Positions 9,901 through 19,033 of a stretch of 64,000 bases of DNA are shown piece after piece. The translations under genes and the position numbers were made by a program. Source of the DNA: Excoecaria cochinchinensis (lineage: Eukaryota > Streptophyta > Magnoliopsida > Malpighiales > Euphorbiaceae); NCBI GenBank assembly GCA_947683425.1, contig CANTUQ010000017.1, forward strand, positions 682,001 to 746,000, given 5' to 3'. Within the stretch, counting starts at the first letter, position 1. Each line of letters starts with the position of its first letter. Below the pieces are notes generated by a model. It was given only the letters and a program-made list of their open reading frames with translations, made no database searches and was not told the DNA's origin.

Positions 9901-12530
9901 TTTTGTGTGAAACTAACTAATTCCCCATAAGTTAAATGGTTATAAGGAATTTGGCTAATCCCAAAGGCTTCTTTGATTTTACTTCGGACTCTTTCTCCTA
10001 AAAGGGTAGGAAGGCCAGCAAGGAATTTTTCTTTCCAAAATGGTTGATTGGAATCTTCCCTAAGCATAACCCTAGTTAAGAAAGTGTTTTTGTAGATTTG
10101 AAAATCAGAAAGCTTTTTACATCTGAGGTTTGAAAGAAGTTCTGCGTTCTTATCTTTGAGATGAGAAGGGTCACCTATGAAGTGTAGACTGATCGTATGG
10201 ATTAAGGTCGCTACAGCATCAGGTGTGGGGTTTCCTATCTCATCGAGAATGGGAGTTCCATCTTCTAAGGTCTGGATTGCACCTAATATTTCTAACTGCT
10301 GTTGGGCAGTGAGATGATAATCCCACCATCCTTTTAGTTGTCCTGAAAAACCTGTAACTAGAAGTTCAGCAATTGCTCTATCAGGTGTACCTGTTTGGGT
10401 TTTATAAGCATTGGAGGCCATAGTCATCTGTTGTAGAAGACCAAGGATGTTATACTCGGACATACCATCTATGTTCCATTCATAGACAGTAGAAGCATTG
10501 AATTTAGATTGAGACAGAATGTTTGGTCTATTTTCTATGCCTAAGTCTGGGGCCGTGGTCATAGTTAAAGGTTGACCTCTTTGCCAAACGAGTTTGAACA
10601 ATTCCTCCTTTTGGTTTGGCTGCGTATTTTCAGAGTCAGATACTTGATCTAAAGTACTAACAGCTTTACTACGGTCAGGGGTATCTCTAACAACTTCTGG
10701 TGTAGACGTAGAGGTACTCTCTATCCTACTAAGTTGGGTTTTTAGAGCTTCAGTAAATTCTGATTTACCTTCCCTGAACAGTTTTTGGCTTGTCTTGGAG
10801 ACCTGAAAAGGTTTGAAAACCGGACTTTTCAGTTTTGAAGCTGTTGATTCAACCTGGGAAACAACAGTGGTTGTTTTTTTGTTTTCCTCTATCCTAGTTA
10901 ATTGTTTAGCAATCGTACTAAGATGAGTGTTTGTAAAATTATTTTGTTGAAGAATATTTTTAATATCCTTGTTTGAGTCACCACTTGGAGTTTTGTAAGG
11001 TGCAGCATCTATAGTGGTTTCTAGATGTGCGATTTTGATTTGTCTTAAAGGTGGATGTTCAGATTGAGTTTTCTTTCCATCTACCATTTCCCATTCTGTA
11101 ACCTTATTCCTAATAGTAACAGGGTTGACAGATTTGGTGTTTGTTTTGAAAGGATATGAAATTTTATTTTGAGATGCATAAATTTCAAACCAGTCAAAAA
11201 ATAAAACATGAGCTTTGTTTTGTATGACAAAGTCATAAAACTCATTTTGAACTTCTTTTCTTTTATCCAGAAAATTTTTGAAGAACCAATTTCTTTTTTC
11301 TGAATTTTTTGAAGAATAGAAATTCTGATGCAAAAATTTTTTATCAACTTCAAATTCCTTTTCTAAAATATTAAGTTCATTGATAACATTTTCAGTTACC
11401 GCAGAAAAAGATGGTGAAGTTGGAGGTGAATTATGTTGATCTTCATCACCTACCTGTGGTCTAGTAAAGACCTGGTGAGGTACATTTGAAGAATAATCCA
11501 CGTTTTGAAAAGAAGCACTTGGAATGCTTGAACAAGAAAATCTTGGGTTTTGAAAGTTCTCCGTCCTATCAGGCAGATGAATTACAGAGGGTAATTTTGA
11601 AATATTTCCCAAATCCAGAGTACTCATGGAAGAACCAGCATCTGAATACCGATGACTGGAAGCCCTGTTAAAGCTTATTTTTACCTTTCCTTCATTGTAC
11701 TGGGTAATTTCCCTTAATTGGGTGTTTGGTTTTGCCTGTTCAGGAGATCTTGGTTTTGAAATTCCTTCTAAAATCCATTCTTCGGGAAGACTTATGTCTT
11801 TCCAGAGGATAGATTTTGGAATGACTGTGTTAGATCTGGACAGATCTGTTTGTAAAAAGAGAGTTTCACCTTTTTTAGATTCAACATTTTTTGTTGCTGT
11901 AAAAGCTGAAACCATTGCCTTGTAATGCATTTTAAACATAATTGCTACTGGAATTGAACCTTCCAGCATTTTGTAATTATGGGTTTTGATTTGCAAAATC
12001 AAGGATTTTAAAATGTTTTTATCTCTAAGAGATAAAGAAATATCCGGATAACATTCAAAAGAGATCGGGCCTTGACAAAGACTCGATTCTACTGATGCTA
12101 TCATGGAATCTTGAAAATTTATATGTCTGGCATCCCTCAAGACACAAAGAATTGAAGTGTTTAAGCCATCTTTTGTTAATGGTTTGATTTCCACCTGGAC
12201 AAGTCCTACGTGTATGTAACCGTATTTTTTGTCTAGATGTTTTTGTAAAGTTTTTTGAGAAAGAAGTTGGATGGTTTCAAATGGTTTTGAGATTTGAATA
12301 TCCCTTTCTTCCGTTTTGATGACATAGTCAGTTTTGAAAAGATTTTGAAACAGACCAGTTTCATAAACTTGATCTTTTTTGATTTTCGGAATTTCCCAGT
12401 TATTTAAAGATTTTTGAAAATCCTCAATAGTGATTTCTTCACTATTGGTTGGATGTTTGAAATTCGATTCCGAGGAGCCAGAAGCAAGAGAACTTGAAAG
12501 AGAAGTGGATCGACAAAATAAATTATTCAT
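6987..12530 (-). CDS. Viral ORF1 polyprotein: movement, capsid, protease, RT, RNase H (intact)
   Basis: 1847 codons without interruption. Domains: 30K-type movement protein at about 85-250 (YGYIHVGLVQV, LRDARHINFQDS); coat region with a Lys-rich stretch and CCHC zinc knuckle CFKCGKPGHTSKYC at 973-986; an acidic Ser-rich stretch after it; retropepsin-type protease with DTGA at 1223-1226; reverse transcriptase with YIDD at 1574-1577; RNase H beginning ETDASD around 1721. This is the full Caulimoviridae replication and capsid set, normally cut by the internal protease. The start is the first Met of the frame, 43 bases after a splice-donor-like CAG/GTAAG. Compared with copies 2-4 it carries several private substitutions. 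Expression is doubtful because no viral promoter precedes it. Confidence 0.93.
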   Translation of the reverse strand: MNNLFCRSTSLSSSLASGSSESNFKHPTNSEEITIEDFQKSLNNWEIPKIKKDQVYETGLFQNLFKTDYVIKTEERDIQISKPFETIQLLSQKTLQKHLDKKYGYIHVGLVQVEIKPLTKDGLNTSILCVLRDARHINFQDSMIASVESSLCQGPISFECYPDISLSLRDKNILKSLILQIKTHNYKMLEGSIPVAIMFKMHYKAMVSAFTATKNVESKKGETLFLQTDLSRSNTVIPKSILWKDISLPEEWILEGISKPRSPEQAKPNTQLREITQYNEGKVKISFNRASSHRYSDAGSSMSTLDLGNISKLPSVIHLPDRTENFQNPRFSCSSIPSASFQNVDYSSNVPHQVFTRPQVGDEDQHNSPPTSPSFSAVTENVINELNILEKEFEVDKKFLHQNFYSSKNSEKRNWFFKNFLDKRKEVQNEFYDFVIQNKAHVLFFDWFEIYASQNKISYPFKTNTKSVNPVTIRNKVTEWEMVDGKKTQSEHPPLRQIKIAHLETTIDAAPYKTPSGDSNKDIKNILQQNNFTNTHLSTIAKQLTRIEENKKTTTVVSQVESTASKLKSPVFKPFQVSKTSQKLFREGKSEFTEALKTQLSRIESTSTSTPEVVRDTPDRSKAVSTLDQVSDSENTQPNQKEELFKLVWQRGQPLTMTTAPDLGIENRPNILSQSKFNASTVYEWNIDGMSEYNILGLLQQMTMASNAYKTQTGTPDRAIAELLVTGFSGQLKGWWDYHLTAQQQLEILGAIQTLEDGTPILDEIGNPTPDAVATLIHTISLHFIGDPSHLKDKNAELLSNLRCKKLSDFQIYKNTFLTRVMLREDSNQPFWKEKFLAGLPTLLGERVRSKIKEAFGISQIPYNHLTYGELVSFTQKEGLKICQDLKLQKHLKWEMKKTRQELGSFCKQFEVSTEGQTKTCGGSCSKSYKKPHKRFSSKPNKQEFYKRSKPQKTHKRRSFRKPFKPAFKQVTCFKCGKPGHTSKYCRLNKKLHELRVEEETIQKIEAILLETSENESQTESSETEDSFQNDEVAAFDSSSSESGSSFKSLNVLTKDQELILDIIKQVEDSKLQKEIIEKLLKSFELKIPKPSTSKLIPNSTYDLTKILSTKSKEKPPVTIQSLQEEIRIVKQELKALKEKQEKDSNLLHALLSQDSSTDNNENEEKEENETANLDLENEIQSLENAPNDFLFILREITTRKYLVKVSIVFSNDFKIDTVALFDTGADLNCLKSCIVPKRFFEKTSEKLVAANNSDMGIKFKTEASIQNGSIFIKTPFVLLENISHTVILGTPFINMITPYSVTYDGISFKANREKIVFPFVEKPRTRNLNFLKACSVYKSELNCIIQGKQKHLHFLKHDVSFFKIQKGLENNLVKQRISDFQKTIENEICSDLPNAFWSRKQHMIDLPYENEFSEKQIPTKARPIQMNHELEEHCKKEIQDLKQKGLITESRSPWSCAAFYVNKNSEIERGTPRLVINYKPLNKALKWIRYPIPNKKDLLQKLHSAFVFSKFDMKSGFWQIQIEPKDRYKTAFTVPFGQYEWTVMPFGLKNAPSEFQRIMNEIFNPFSKFCVVYIDDVLVFSESIEQHFKHLRTFFNVTKKNGLVVSKIKISLFQTKIRFLGHYISQGTITPIERSLAFADKFPDKILDKTQLQRFLGSLNYVLDFCPNINRLAKPLHDRLKKTPVAWSEEHTSIVQQIKKQVKEIPCLHLADPLAPKIVETDASDLGYGGILKQTVGGKECIVQFTSAHWNDCQKNYSTIKKEILSIVMCISKFQSDLLNQKFLLRIDCKSAKDVLQKDVQNIASKQIFARWQAILSIFDFEIEFIKGDKNSIPDFLTREFLQNRT

Positions 12531-12745
12531 AATTTTGAAAATTTAATTTAATTTTGAAAAAGTTATTTTCTTACCTGGATAACTAGGTCCTGGAATCTTA
12601 CTGCCCTAAACGCCTGTTCGTCGGCTAAAACGGGACTTACTGCCTCACCTCTAACCTTACCCAGATAATATTTTAGTTTTTCAAAAAGTAAATAAATTTA
12701 CTAAATTATAAATAATCAATCTTATATAAACACTACCCCCCTAGG
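12531..12745 (-). other. Viral 5' leader of copy 1, primer site truncated
   Basis: Untranslated sequence between ORF1 and the primer site. It contains the splice-donor-like CAG/GTAAG at 12577-12571 (minus). Only the last six bases (AGAGCC) of the 13-base tRNA-Met primer site remain at 12749-12744, because the copy stops at the junction with copy 2. Confidence 0.75.
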
Positions 12746-12749
12746 CTCT

Positions 12750-15700
12750 ACGTCTACACCAGAAGTTGTTAGAGATACCCCTGACCGTAGTAAAGCTGTT
12801 AGTACTTTAGATCAAGTATCTGACTCTGAAAATACGCAGCCAAACCAAAAGGAGGAATTGTTCAAACTCGTTTGGCAAAGAGGTCAACCTTTAACTATGA
12901 CCACAGCCCCAGACTTAGGCATAGAAAATAGACCAAACATTCTGTCTCAATCTAAATTCAATGCTTCTACTGTCTATGAATGGAACATAGATGGTATGTC
13001 CGAGTATAACATCCTTGGTCTTCTACAACAGATGACTATGGCCTCCAATGCTTATAAAACCCAAACAGGTACACCTGATAGAGCAATTGCTGAACTTCTA
13101 GTTGCAGGTTTTCAGGACAACTAAAAGGATGGTGGGATTATCATCTCACTGCCCAACAGCAGTTAGAAATATTAGGTGCAATCCAGACCTTAGAAGATGG
13201 AACTCCCATTCTCGATGAGATAGGAAACCCCACACCTGATGCTGTAGCGACCTTAATCCATACGATCAGTCTACACTTCATAGGTGACCCTTCTCATCTC
13301 AAAGATAAGAACGCAGAACTTCTTTCAAACCTCAGATGTAAAAAGCTTTCTGATTTTCAAATCTACAAAAACACTTTCTTAACTAGGGTTATGCTTAGGG
13401 AAGATTCCAATCAACCATTCTGGAAAGAAAAATTCCTTGCTGGCCTTCCTACCCTTTTAGGAGAAAGAGTCCGAAGTAAAATCAAAGAAGCCTTTGGGAT
13501 TAGCCAAATTCCTTATAACCATTTAACTTATGGGGAATTAGTTAGTTTCACACAAAAAGAAGGTTTAAAGATCTGCCAAGACTTAAAACTTCAAAAACAT
13601 CTCAAATGGGAAATGAAGAAAACTAGGCAAGAACTAGGATCGTTCTGTAAACAGTTTGAAGTCTCCACAGAAGGTCAAACAAAAACCTGTGGAGGTTCCT
13701 GTTCCAAATCCTACAAAAAGCCTCACAAACGTTTTTCTTCAAAACCTAACAAACAAGAGTTTTATAAGAGATCCAAACCACAAAAAACTCATAAAAGAAG
13801 ATCTTTTAGAAAACCCTTCAAACCAGCTTTCAAACAAGTCACTTGTTTTAAGTGTGGCAAACCTGGTCATACTTCGAAATATTGCAGACTTAACAAAAAA
13901 CTTCATGAATTACAAGTTGAGGAAGAAACAATTCAAAAAATTGAAGCCATCCTCCTTGAAACTTCTGAAAATGAATCTCAAACAGAATCATCAGAAACAG
14001 AAGATTCTTTTCAAAATGATGAAGTTGCTGCCTTTGATTCCTCTAGTAGTGAGTCGGGTAGTAGTTTCAAATCTTTAAATGTTTTGACAAAAGATCAAGA
14101 ATTAATTCTTGATATTATCAAACAAGTGGAAGATTCAAAACTTCAAAAAAAAATATTGAAAAACTTTTGAAGTCTTTTGAACTAAAAATTCCAAAACCTT
14201 CCACTTCCAAACTCATTCCAAACAGTACTTATGATCTCACAAAAATCCTAAGTACTAAATCAAAAGAAAAACCTCCTGTAACAATTCAATCACTTCAAGA
14301 AGAAATTAGAATTGTCAAACAAGAGTTAAAAGCTCTTAAAGAAAAACAGGAGAAAGATTCAAACCTTCTTCATGCTCTTTTATCACAAGATTCTAGCACT
14401 GATAATAATGAGAATGAAGAAAAGGAAGAAAACGAAACTGCTAATCTAGACTTAGAAAATGAAATTCAAAGTTTAGAAAATGCTCCAAATGATTTCTTGT
14501 TTATCTTAAGAGAAATTACTACAAGAAAATATTTGGTAAAAGTTTCCATTGTTTTTTCAAATGATTTTAAAATCGATACAGTTGCTCTTTTTGACACAGG
14601 AGCAGATTTAAACTGTTTAAAAAGCTGTATCGTCCCAAAAAGATTTTTTGAAAAAACCTCTAAAAAACTTGTCGCAGCTAACAACTCCGACATGGGAATT
14701 AAATTTAAAACAGAGGCTTCCATCCAAAATGGTAGCATCTTTATCAAAACTCCATTTGTGTTACTAGAAAATATCAGTCATACTGTCATTCTAGGGACTC
14801 CATTTATCAATATGATTACTCCCTATTCTGTCACTTATGATGGTATTTCCTTTAAAGCAAATAGAGAAAAAATTGTTTTCCCTTTTGTTGAAAAACCCAG
14901 AACGAGGAATTTAAATTTTTTAAAGGCTTGTTCTGTTTACAAAAGTGAATTGAATTGCATAATTCAAGGAAAACAAAAACACTTGCATTTTCTCAAACAG
15001 GATGTTTCCTTTTTCAAAATCCAGAAAGGATTAGAAAACAATTTGGTGAAACAAAGAATTTCTGATTTTCAAAAAACAATTGAAAATGAAATTTGTTCTG
15101 ATTTACCAAATGCTTTCTGGAGCAGAAAACACCATATGGTTGATCTACCGTATGAAAATGAGTTTTCAGAAAAACAAATTCCAACAAAAGCTAGGCCAAT
15201 TCAAATGAATCATGAACTCGAAGAACATTGCAAAAAAGAGATTCAAGATTTAAAACAGAAAGGTCTAATCACAGAATCCAGATCTCCCTGGAGCTGTGCA
15301 GCTTTTTATGTTAACAAAAACTCTGAAATAGAAAGAGGCACGCCTAGGCTTGTAATCAATTACAAACCATTAAACAAGGCTTTAAAATGGATTCGGTATC
15401 CGATTCCCAACAAAAAAGATCTTTTGCAAAAACTGCATTCTGCATTTGTTTTCTCAAAATTTGATATGAAATCAGGATTTTGGCAAATTCAGATTGAACC
15501 AAAAGATCGTTACAAAACTGCTTTTACTGTTCCGTTTGGACAGTATGAGTGGACGGTTATGCCGTTTGGTTTAAAAAATGCTCCTTCAGAATTTCAAAGA
15601 ATTATGAATGAGATTTTTAATCCTTTCTCAAAATTCTGTGTTGTTTATATTGATGATGTTCTTGTTTTTTTAGAATCAATTGAACAACATTTCAAACACC

Positions 15701-16470
15701 TCAGGACCTTTTTCAATGTAACAAAGAAAAATGGACTTGTTGTTTCAAAAACAAAAATCTCTCTTTTTCAAACAAAAATTCGTTTCTTAGGTCATTATAT
15801 TTCCCAAGGAACAATTACTCCAATTGAGAGATCTTTGGCTTTTGCGGATAAGTTTCCAGACAAAATCTTAGACAAAACCCAGCTTCAAAGATTTTTGGGA
15901 AGTCTAAATTATGTTCTAGATTTTTGTCCCAACATCAACCGATTAGCAAAACCTCTGCATGATAGGTTGAAGAAAACCCCTGTTGCCTGGTCTGAAGAAC
16001 ATACTAGTATAGTTCAACAAATTAAGAAACAGGTAAAAGAAATTCCATGCCTGCATTTAGCTGACCCATTAGCACCTAAGATTGTTGAGACTGATGCGTC
16101 TGACTTAGGTTATGGAGGCATTTTGAAACAAACAGTGGGCGGGAAAGAATGCATAGTCCAGTTCACTTCTGCACATTGGAATGATTGTCAGAAAAATTAT
16201 TCTACAATTAAAAAAGAAATTCTTTCAATTGTCATGTGCATTTCAAAATTCCAAAGCGATTTACTAAATCAGAAGTTCTTACTTCGGATTGATTGCAAAT
16301 CTGCTAAGGACGTTTTACAAAAAGATGTTCAAAACATCGCATCAAAACAGATTTTTGCCCGTTGGCAAGCTATCCTTAGTATTTTTGATTTTGAAATTGA
16401 ATTTATTAAGGGAGATAAAAATTCAATTCCTGATTTTCTGACCAGAGAGTTCCTTCAAAACAGGACTTAA
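12750..16470 (+). pseudogene. Viral ORF1 fragment, copy 2 (two frameshifts)
   Basis: Contains the C-terminal two thirds of the polyprotein: coat region, zinc knuckle (13847-13888), protease DTGA (14593-14604), RT (YIDD near 15646) and RNase H. One T is missing from a T run at 13109-13112 relative to the other copies, and one base is missing around 14145-14156. The frame is therefore split into three: to 13124, about 13113-14170, and 14167-16470. The last segment alone keeps protease-RT-RNaseH open for 767 codons. A private Ser-to-Leu change follows YIDDVLVF. There is no start of its own because the 5' part is missing. Confidence 0.9.
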
Positions 16471-16471
16471 A

Positions 16472-17932
16472 ATGCCCAGAAAATCCAAGGGAAAAGGGAA
16501 AGAGGTCCAGAAAGAGGACCCAAAAGTTTCAAAACCTGTAGCAGCTTCTTCTGCTACAGAAATCAAATCATGGGCAGAAATTGTCGAAGAAGATGAAGAA
16601 GCCCTTGCCAAACAGTCCCTGGTCCAGCAATGGATCGAGACTCTCGACAAACAGCCAGAACTTGGCTCCATCTTTAAAATGATTGCTGAAAAGCAAGCAG
16701 GTAAAAAATCTCAAACCATTTCAAAACAAGAGGAAGGATCTTCATCCTCAAAAACCTCCTCAAAACAAATTTCAAAACCTACACAAGAGTCATCTTGTAG
16801 CAGACAGCTTATCAAACCCTCCGATCTCGGAGTTTCTACTTCAAAATCCTCGCAAGAGGAATTTTCAAAAATTGTTTTGACACAAAACAGTTCTGAAATT
16901 GTTTTATCTCAAACAAAAAACATTTCAAATTATTTTGTCAAAACAGATTTTCAATATATTTGCACCATTGAGGAAGGGTTTTACGCAAATGATCCTCAAA
17001 TGGCCATTTCAAAAGTTTTCCCTAAAGGCTGGTTATTTAAACCATGGGATTTAACAAAACCCCAGCCTTACTACAGGGCAATTCTTGAATTAACAGGTTC
17101 TGTGTCCATTGTGGACAACCCAAAAACTGGACCTATTAATTACTCAATGGGAAAAATCCACAGGGTTATCTCTCCTCTTGAATGGGGACAAAACCTTCAT
17201 CAACCCAAATCCTTTCCTATTGATTTCAAAACCACTTATAACCACTGCCGGACCTATTCCTACTGGGATTATCAACAGGCCTGGTACAATGCCTTTCTTT
17301 TCCAAAACACAAATTCCACCCATACTTGGTTGTTTTACTTTCAGCCCAAGCATGACACAGCCAGAATCCCTTTTTAGTTTGCACATTGGTGGAAATTGTA
17401 TGGAGCTTCTCCTGAAATCCTAAAACCCCAGGTTCAGGAAAGCTATACCCTTTTCAAAACCTCTTATCAGCCTTCTGACAGAGAAAAAAGGTTTCATCCT
17501 TTGATGCTTTTTGCAGTCAGGTTTTTCTTACCTTGGGTAACAGCTTGGTATCTGGATTACCACCAGCAAGAGGCACAATTAAGCCTAGTCAGAAGATTCA
17601 AAACCAGATGGTGGACGAAATTTAACATTCCGGAATCCATCAAAAGACCAACTGTAAGTAGGTACCTTCAAAGCCAAGGATTTCTCAAAATAGAACATTC
17701 ATCAACACAGTTCTTGGCCAAGAAATCCTTTGCCCAAACCCAACTTGCAGCAGCAAAAACTGAGGAGGAATACTTTCAGATAATGGCCCAACTCCTACAA
17801 AGTAAGGCCTCTTCTTCGAAAGCCCCTTCAGGTTCTTCAAAATCAGGCTCTTCTTCTTCTGGAACAGAGCCCACCTTCGATCTGGCAGATGAAGACTGTG
17901 ATGTCTTTCCTAATTCTCGCATGGATCCTTAA
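16472..17932 (+). pseudogene. Viral ORF2, copy 2 (in-frame stop)
   Basis: Same 486-codon frame as in copy 1, but codon 302 is TAG (17375-17377) where the other copies have Trp in FWFAHWW. This removes the end of the aromatic-rich domain and the Ser-rich tail. The rest of the frame stays open to 17932. The lesion is private to this copy, so it arose after the copies separated. Confidence 0.9.
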
Positions 17933-18207
17933 ACGAAGGAATTTTGTAAACATGGGCCTAGCCCATCCTATTTTATGTTTTATGTTGTATTTGCAAACAG
18001 GCTTGAGCCCATACCTTTGTTAAGGCCCAGCCTCAAGAAAAAAAAAAAAAAAAAGTAAAAGATATTTTATGCTTTCGGTGCTTGGCTTTTCTTCTTTTTC
18101 AAACAGCCATAATGGAACAACAGTAGAAGAGCACGTGAAGATTCCTTTTCCAGCTCATCTTATCACTTCTTGTCTCCACCAGGCTCCCTTAATTGACGGA
18201 AGTCCCT
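17933..18207 (+). promoter_or_regulatory. Viral intergenic region upstream of promoter, copy 2
   Basis: Untranslated region after ORF2. It holds a palindromic ATGGGCCTAGCCCAT near 17951 and further GGGCC/AGCCCA motifs near 18006 and 18024. These match TGGGCY (site II) elements that bind TCP factors in promoters active in dividing plant cells (family knowledge; function here is inference). A 17-A tract follows at 18038-18054, and TGACG lies at 18194-18198 just before the TATA box. Confidence 0.55.
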
Positions 18208-18216
18208 CTATTTAAG
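18208..18216 (+). promoter_or_regulatory. Viral promoter TATA box, copy 2 (drives toward copy 3)
   Basis: CTATTTAAG with an upstream TGACG, identical to copy 1. Predicted start is near 18240. The transcript would pass the twin hairpins, the poly(A) signal at 18458, the primer site at 18811 and then ORF1 of copy 3. This mimics the order in the circular viral genome. Confidence 0.7.
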
Positions 18217-18304
18217 AATCTCCTTATTCCCAGTTGAAGGCAGAGACTAATTTGGAGAGGATTCCCAGTCTACAAACTCTCACACTTAGATCTGAGATTA
18301 GGTT

Positions 18305-18417
18305 GCTCATGTGTTGAGCCAAAACACCTTGTAATCTTGAGCTGAGTGTTTATCTCCGTTTGTAATTATATTCTTTTTTTTTTCCAAAACCTGTAAGTGT
18401 AGCTCATGTGTTGAGCC
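18305..18417 (+). repeat. Twin 16-nt hairpin repeats in viral leader, copy 2
   Basis: GCTCATGTGTTGAGCC at 18305-18320 and 18402-18417, start to start 97 bases. Each forms a GCTCA/TGAGC stem and includes the minimal uORF ATG TGT TGA. Also present in copies 1 and 4, so conserved wherever the region survives. Confidence 0.7.
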
Positions 18418-18457
18418 TCTTTATACCTTACAGTTTATGTATTTATGTTGTTATATT

Positions 18458-18463
18458 AATAAA
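18458..18463 (+). terminator. Viral poly(A) signal, copy 2
   Basis: AATAAA in ATTAATAAAAAT, about 220 bases after the predicted transcription start. In pararetroviruses a promoter-proximal signal is bypassed on first passage and used on the second. Confidence 0.65.
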
Positions 18464-18986
18464 AATATTTTTTTTAAACAATTGTTTCTGCATTCATAAG
18501 TATGCTCTGTACCTGCGGTTTAATCTGATCTGGTACATCAGAAATACTGTTTGCATAAACTTTTCAAACGATCTTTAAAGTATATAGGCTGAAACAATAC
18601 GAGCTGCGGGCTACTGGTCCAAAGGATAACTAGGTTATCATGCTTGTTCAGTGCCACGTACTTTCCTGATTCAGTTTTAATTTTCTGCATTGCAATTGCA
18701 TTGCATTTTATTTTCATTTTAGAATTAGGTTGTGAAATCCTTTCGAGGATATTGTTGTGTGATTAATTATTTTTCATAATTTTATACCCTTTGATCCTGC
18801 GGCGTCCATGTATCAGAGCCTAGGGGGGTAGTGTTTATATAAGATTGATTATTTATAATTTAGTAAATTTATTTACTTTTTGAAAAACTAAAATATTATC
18901 TGGGTAAGGTTAGAGGTGAGGCAGTAAGTCCCGTTTTAGCCGACGAACAGGCGTTTAGGGCAGTAAGATTCCAGGACCTAGTTATC

Positions 18987-18994
18987 CAGGTAAG
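18987..18994 (+). promoter_or_regulatory. Splice-donor-like site in viral leader
   Basis: CAG/GTAAG, the plant 5' splice consensus, lies 40 bases before the ORF1 start. The same site is at 26524-26531 in copy 4 and on the minus strand at 12577-12570 in copy 1. Some caulimovirids splice from a leader donor to express downstream ORFs (known for rice tungro bacilliform virus). Use here is inference. Confidence 0.4.
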
Positions 18995-19033
18995 AAAATA
19001 ACTTTTTCAAAATTAAATTAAATTTTCAAAATT

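Larger units (their letters stand above)
4635..12749 (-). mobile_element. Endogenous pararetrovirus copy 1 (near full length)
   Basis: An 8.1-kb copy in reverse orientation. Its 3' end at 4635-4650 reads, on the minus strand, through GGCGTCCA into TGGTAT, the first six bases of the tRNA-Met primer site. Its 5' end at 12749 begins within the same site (AGAGCC), so the viral circle was opened at the primer-binding site, where pararetroviral DNA carries a discontinuity. It holds ORF1 (12530-6987), ORF2 (6985-5525), a promoter and a poly(A) signal. Both ORFs are open. Layout (one large MP-CP-PR-RT-RNaseH polyprotein plus a second ORF) matches florendovirus/petuvirus-like members of Caulimoviridae; the genus is inference. 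No viral promoter of the correct orientation lies upstream of ORF1. Confidence 0.93.
12746..18810 (+). mobile_element. Endogenous pararetrovirus copy 2 (5' truncated)
   Basis: Begins inside ORF1, at the position equivalent to 20848 of copy 3, so the movement protein and the front of the coat region are missing. It is joined to the reversed 5' end of copy 1 through a shared CTCT (12746-12749). The remainder is near-identical to the other copies and ends at 18810, where copy 3 begins at the primer site. Both reading frames are damaged, but promoter and poly(A) signal are present and face copy 3. Confidence 0.92.
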
